This document shows positions 60,586 to 64,000 of a stretch of 64,000 nt of DNA, one piece after another. Each line of letters begins with the position of its first letter. Position 1 is the stretch's first letter. The notes beneath the pieces were generated by a model that saw only the letters and a program-made list of their open reading frames with translations, was not told the origin of the DNA and made no database searches. Source of the DNA: Vitreimonas flagellata (lineage in GTDB: Bacteria > Pseudomonadota > Alphaproteobacteria > Caulobacterales > Aquidulcibacteraceae); contig NZ_SBJL01000001.1 of assembly GCF_004634425.1 (NCBI RefSeq), positions 717,001 to 781,000 on the forward strand, read 5' to 3'. Position numbers and translations under genes: made by a program.

Positions 60586-62768
60586 TGCGCAGCCTCACGC
60601 CGACGCGGGCCGCGCTGGTGCGTGGCGGTTTGCGCGCCGACCACGCCGGCGGCAGCGCGAAGCCCGCGTGCGCGCGGCGTCGTCGTCACCGGCGCCGAGG
60701 CCTCGCGGATGCGATCGGCGATCGACGTCATGTTCTGGCGCGTCGCCGGCTGATACATGAGCCGCGCCAGCTCCTGGTTCACCTTCGGATCGTAGATGCC
60801 CGGCCGCTTCAATCGATCGTACACAGCCGACAAGCCGCGCGTGGCGATCACTTCTGGACGGAAGCCAGAGTCGACGGCCAGGTCGCTCAGGAAGCCGAGC
60901 TCGCTCTCGCCATCCGTCAACGCGCGAATGTCTTGCTGCAGAGGCGTCGTGCGCGAGCCCGATTGCACGAAATTGTTGGTTTCCTGTTGCGCCACTTCGC
61001 GGTTCAGCCGGCTGATGAAACGCGTGTAGCGGCGCATGGCGGCCGTGCGCTCGCGCCCCGTGAGGCCGGGTCGCACAATCGAGCGCTGCAGCTGCGCCTT
61101 CCAATTTTCGTTGCGCATCAATCGCGCCACAAACGCGGTGTCGCCAGAACCGAGTTTCTGATCGATCGCTTCCAGCGCGCCGATCACGAATGCGTCGCCC
61201 TCCTCGAGCGTGGCGCCCTGCCCGCGATTGGCCCCGCGCAGCAGCGCATCGATCTCGCCGTCGGCCATGTCGAAAATCTTCCGGCCGGCCTGCGCCATTT
61301 CCTCGATACGCATCGATCGACCGTACGAGATCCGCGCGTCGGCCAGGCGCGGCGCTATCATGTCGCTCGCGGCCGTAAAGCCGCTCCAAGCTTGAGACGC
61401 TGCGCCGCCCATCGGCGTCGACTTGCCGCCGGCCTGCTCGACGATGTCCCACAGCGCCTGCTGATAATATTCCAAGGTGCGCGCATTCACGCCGTTCGGC
61501 AGCGCCGTGTCGGGAGCATCAGGCGAGTAACTGCGCAATTGGCGCAGGTGCCCGATCGCGCGTTGAATGTCCTGCGCTGACCACATCAGCCCCTCGGCTT
61601 CGCCCGAAGCGCCGCCGTCTGGTGTCGACGACACACGCGCCAGTCGGCCTTGCACGCCGGCGAGATCGAACTCTGCGATCTCGATCGCCTTCTGCAGCGC
61701 GCGCTCCTGCACGCGCCCGCCATGCATGAGCGTCCGTGCTGTGTCCTGAAACGCGCGATCGTCCACTGGTGTGCGATAGGCCTCGTTAAACGCGCTCTGG
61801 CGCTGCGCATCGCGCGCGCCGCGCAGCGAATTCAAGAAGTCGTAATACTCGCGCGGGCTGTGCGTCTGCGCAGGCTTAAAGCTCTCCTGCGCCTGGTCGA
61901 GCATGCGCCCGCGCAAGCCCGTGCGCCGCGCATCAAGCGCAGTTTTCGCAATGCCCTGGCCGGGCCCATCCACCGTCGCTACCGCGCGCGCCGTATTGGC
62001 CCACGTTGGCGCAGCTTCAGCGGCGATCTCTGTCACCGGCCCGCCCTGGTTCGGCAGCTGGTTGGCCCAGCGCGTGAGGTCCTCCGGCTCCATCGGCGGA
62101 GCGTTGCCCTCCTCGATGATCCGCGCCGCCTCACGACGCGCCTGCGCCGGCGTCATGCCTTGATCGATCAGCCGTCGTTCGAGCGTGCCCTGGCTCGTGC
62201 GTGCATTGCGCAAGCCGCGGCCGGCCAGGCGCGCTGCGCGCTGCGCGGGATCCGCGCCGCCACGTGTGGCCAACGCGGCCACCGTGCCTAGCGCTTCACC
62301 AGCTCCCGCACCCACTAGGCCGAGGCCTGTTCCGATTCCTGCTTCAATGCCGCGCTCGGCAGCCGTTTCGCCCGAGCCTGCGCCGTAGAGCCCGCCCGTG
62401 AGTGCACTGGAGCTGTAGAGCGCGGCGCGCCCGCCCACGCCGGCCAGGCGTGCAGCCCTGAACGCGGCCGTGCCGGGCACCAGTGAGGCGGTGAGACCGC
62501 CTGCCATCGTGAAGCCTGGGCGCTCCTCGCGCGCTTGCTCAAGCCGTCCACGCGCCTCATCGCGGCGCTGACGATAGGCCTCGCCGGCGTCGCGTCCTTC
62601 CATCGCTGCCAGCAACGCATCGACGCCGCCGATCGCCTCATCGCCAAAACCGAGCGTAATCGCGTCGCCGAAACCCGCGCCAAAGGCGTCGGCGCCGTTC
62701 ATGCGATCATCGGCGAAGCGATAGCTCGGCCCGGTTGGGGCCTCATCGACAAAGCGATAGCGCGGCAT
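60582..62768 (-). CDS. large virion/ejection-type protein
   Basis: 728 residues. The N-terminus (MPRYRFVDEAPTGPSYRFAD) has two RF-motif repeats, followed by a Gly-rich amphipathic region (GFGDAITLGFGDEAIGGVDA; AGIGTGLGLVGAGAGEALG) that recalls pore-forming ejection proteins, then helical domains (ALEAIDQKLGSGDTAFVARL). No enzyme motif is evident. It is 4-base coupled to the 1,214-residue gene and starts 3 bases before the next gene's end. Confidence 0.55.
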   Translation of the reverse strand: MPRYRFVDEAPTGPSYRFADDRMNGADAFGAGFGDAITLGFGDEAIGGVDALLAAMEGRDAGEAYRQRRDEARGRLEQAREERPGFTMAGGLTASLVPGTAAFRAARLAGVGGRAALYSSSALTGGLYGAGSGETAAERGIEAGIGTGLGLVGAGAGEALGTVAALATRGGADPAQRAARLAGRGLRNARTSQGTLERRLIDQGMTPAQARREAARIIEEGNAPPMEPEDLTRWANQLPNQGGPVTEIAAEAAPTWANTARAVATVDGPGQGIAKTALDARRTGLRGRMLDQAQESFKPAQTHSPREYYDFLNSLRGARDAQRQSAFNEAYRTPVDDRAFQDTARTLMHGGRVQERALQKAIEIAEFDLAGVQGRLARVSSTPDGGASGEAEGLMWSAQDIQRAIGHLRQLRSYSPDAPDTALPNGVNARTLEYYQQALWDIVEQAGGKSTPMGGAASQAWSGFTAASDMIAPRLADARISYGRSMRIEEMAQAGRKIFDMADGEIDALLRGANRGQGATLEEGDAFVIGALEAIDQKLGSGDTAFVARLMRNENWKAQLQRSIVRPGLTGRERTAAMRRYTRFISRLNREVAQQETNNFVQSGSRTTPLQQDIRALTDGESELGFLSDLAVDSGFRPEVIATRGLSAVYDRLKRPGIYDPKVNQELARLMYQPATRQNMTSIADRIREASAPVTTTPRARGLRAAAGVVGAQTATHQRGPRRREAAQ

Positions 62769-62771
62769 CTG

Positions 62772-64000
62772 TTAGCGCGCCCCTGGATTGCCGCTGGTGG
62801 CGTGCACGCCAGGCCCACGCGGACCGTCGAACGCTGTGCGGCGCGCGCCTTGGCGCACCCACCGACGCCCGTCGCTCACATAAGCCTGGCCGGAATCGTC
62901 GACGATGCGACGGCCGCGGTTAGCTGCAGGATCCGGCAGCTGATCCATCACCCCGCCGGCGCCATTCCCGCCGCCGCCGGCGGCGCTTGGGCTCAGCGTG
63001 TCGGCCAGCTCCTCGGGCAGGCCAAGGTTCGGCGCAATCCGATTGGGGTCGAACTCATAGCCCGACGCCATGTCGCTATAGAGCGCGCGATCGCGCTCGT
63101 GCTGCTCCAGCCGCGTGGCGTAAATGCCCTGTGCGTCGCGGCCGAACTGGCTGCGCTGATTGGGATCCAGGAACGAGCCGTTGACCGTGCGATTGTAGGC
63201 GTTGCGGATCCGATCGGGCACGCCGGCCGCGTTCTGTGCGTTGGCGAATTCACCCTCACGGACCACCGACGTCGGATCGAGCAGCTTCATGTAGCTGAAC
63301 ACGATCGCCATGTCGGTGGTGGCGCTTGGCGCTTGGCCCGCATCGAGCAATTGCCCTTGGCGATTGATCAGCGAATTGATGGTCGAGTAGGCGTCGCGGA
63401 TCATGATGAAGTCGCCCTGCCCGCGAAGGAATTCACCACGCATCGAGGCCTCAGCGCGTGCGTCGGCGCGTGCCTCGCGGCGGTTGTCATCATTGATGCG
63501 CGCGTAGCCGAGGCCGACGTTCTGCTGCGCCAGGTTCCAATCGTCCTCGGCCGGCCCGAAGCGCTCGTACTCGCCGCCCTCGCCTTCGCGGTAGCCTTGG
63601 CCGAACAGCGTATTGCGCGCGCGGATCGGGCCCGATCGCTCTTCCAGGTCGAGCGCATCGGCCATCTCGAGCTGCTGGGCGTTGCGACCGCTCAGCATGT
63701 TGAACGCGGCCTCTGGGTTTTCGCTGGCCAGCGCGCTGGCTGCGGCGCGCTGCGCTGCGGCCGGATCGTCTGGATTGTTTTCGAAAGCTGCGATCGCATC
63801 GGCCATCGAGGCCTCTGACTCGTATTCGTCCTGACGTTCTTTATCGCGATCGTCCTGCTCGCGCCGGCGCTCGTCGCGCGCTGCTCGAGCACGAAAGAAC
63901 GCCTCGCCGCCGCGCGTAAGTCCCTCGAGCAATGTGCCCGACACCGTTGGCCGACCTACGCCAGAATCCAGTGCATCGACGAGCGCCTGGCGATTGGCCG
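62772..64000 (-). CDS. phage structural protein (5' end outside window)
   Basis: The frame is open to the right edge and reads sensibly (NRQALVDALDSGVGRPTVSG) before a possible GTG at 63944, so the true start is probably outside. At least 409 residues: helical and charged (FRARAARDERRREQDDRDKE), then QLEMADALDLEERSGPIRAR and MIRDAYSTINSLINRQGQLL. It is consistent with an internal virion or tail-tube accessory protein; no family is recognised. Confidence 0.5.
   Translation of the reverse strand, partial: ANRQALVDALDSGVGRPTVSGTLLEGLTRGGEAFFRARAARDERRREQDDRDKERQDEYESEASMADAIAAFENNPDDPAAAQRAAASALASENPEAAFNMLSGRNAQQLEMADALDLEERSGPIRARNTLFGQGYREGEGGEYERFGPAEDDWNLAQQNVGLGYARINDDNRREARADARAEASMRGEFLRGQGDFIMIRDAYSTINSLINRQGQLLDAGQAPSATTDMAIVFSYMKLLDPTSVVREGEFANAQNAAGVPDRIRNAYNRTVNGSFLDPNQRSQFGRDAQGIYATRLEQHERDRALYSDMASGYEFDPNRIAPNLGLPEELADTLSPSAAGGGGNGAGGVMDQLPDPAANRGRRIVDDSGQAYVSDGRRWVRQGARRTAFDGPRGPGVHATSGNPGAR

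Noticed and set aside
62535-63818. 427-codon plus-strand frame opposite two phage genes
   Set aside because: Antisense to coupled minus-strand genes; composition typical of complement frames.

Overview
The window looks like an alphaproteobacterial chromosome: GC-rich, trb-type conjugation genes of alphaproteobacterial layout, a soluble PAS chemoreceptor and many ATGA-coupled genes. A Caulobacterales/Hyphomonadaceae-like host is my guess from gene style, not a proven assignment. It falls into three blocks.

(1) About 1-42,780 is most of an integrative conjugative element (ICE), cut by the left window edge and ending at the 3' end of a tRNA-Asp gene, with its tyrosine integrase beside that tRNA. 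The backbone is a minus-strand transfer operon (traG, copG-like, trbB-C-D-E-J-L-F-G-I and a small HTH gene, 11.2-22.4 kb). It also has a LuxR-type regulator, small regulators, ssb and ardC (22.6-26.8 kb), and a distant traF-relaxase-integrase end (38.7-42.8 kb). Cargo sits in two places. The left cargo (1-11 kb) holds the tail of an AAA/SMC-like ATPase, an SSB-like gene, a frameshifted HNH gene, a BglII-type restriction enzyme with an MT-A70 adenine methylase, a DGQHR protein with an unknown partner, and a 1,507-residue DUF4062-STAND-WD40 protein with a C-terminal membrane anchor. The right cargo (26.9-38.5 kb) holds two tandem dynamin-like GTPases facing a TIR-FGE fusion, then a row of small genes, mostly on the minus strand, separated by related ~110-bp repeats. 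The two ssb-type genes have similar long structured leaders with compensatory base changes, a good candidate for an undescribed cis-regulatory RNA.

(2) 42,780-48,740 is ordinary chromosome: tRNA-Asp, a lipoprotein, tRNA-Val, a potassium-channel-like protein, a GFA-family protein, a CaiB/BaiF CoA-transferase, a glycine-zipper lipoprotein, CheW and a soluble chemoreceptor.

(3) From a 3' half of tRNA-Pro (48,738) to the right edge lies the left end of a prophage read almost entirely on the minus strand. From the right edge inward it has three large virion-type proteins, a fibre-like protein, small structural proteins, a spanin pair in overlapping frames, membrane proteins, and a truncated DnaK lacking the lid domain, followed by a 45-codon membrane peptide. 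No capsid, portal, terminase or phage integrase gene lies inside the window.

Functionally, the ICE combines self-transfer, anti-restriction (ArdC) and several likely anti-phage modules. The best candidates for something new are the dynamin pair with TIR-FGE, the STAND-WD40 protein, the shared ssb leader RNA, the gene-repeat array and the lidless phage DnaK joined to a lysis cluster.
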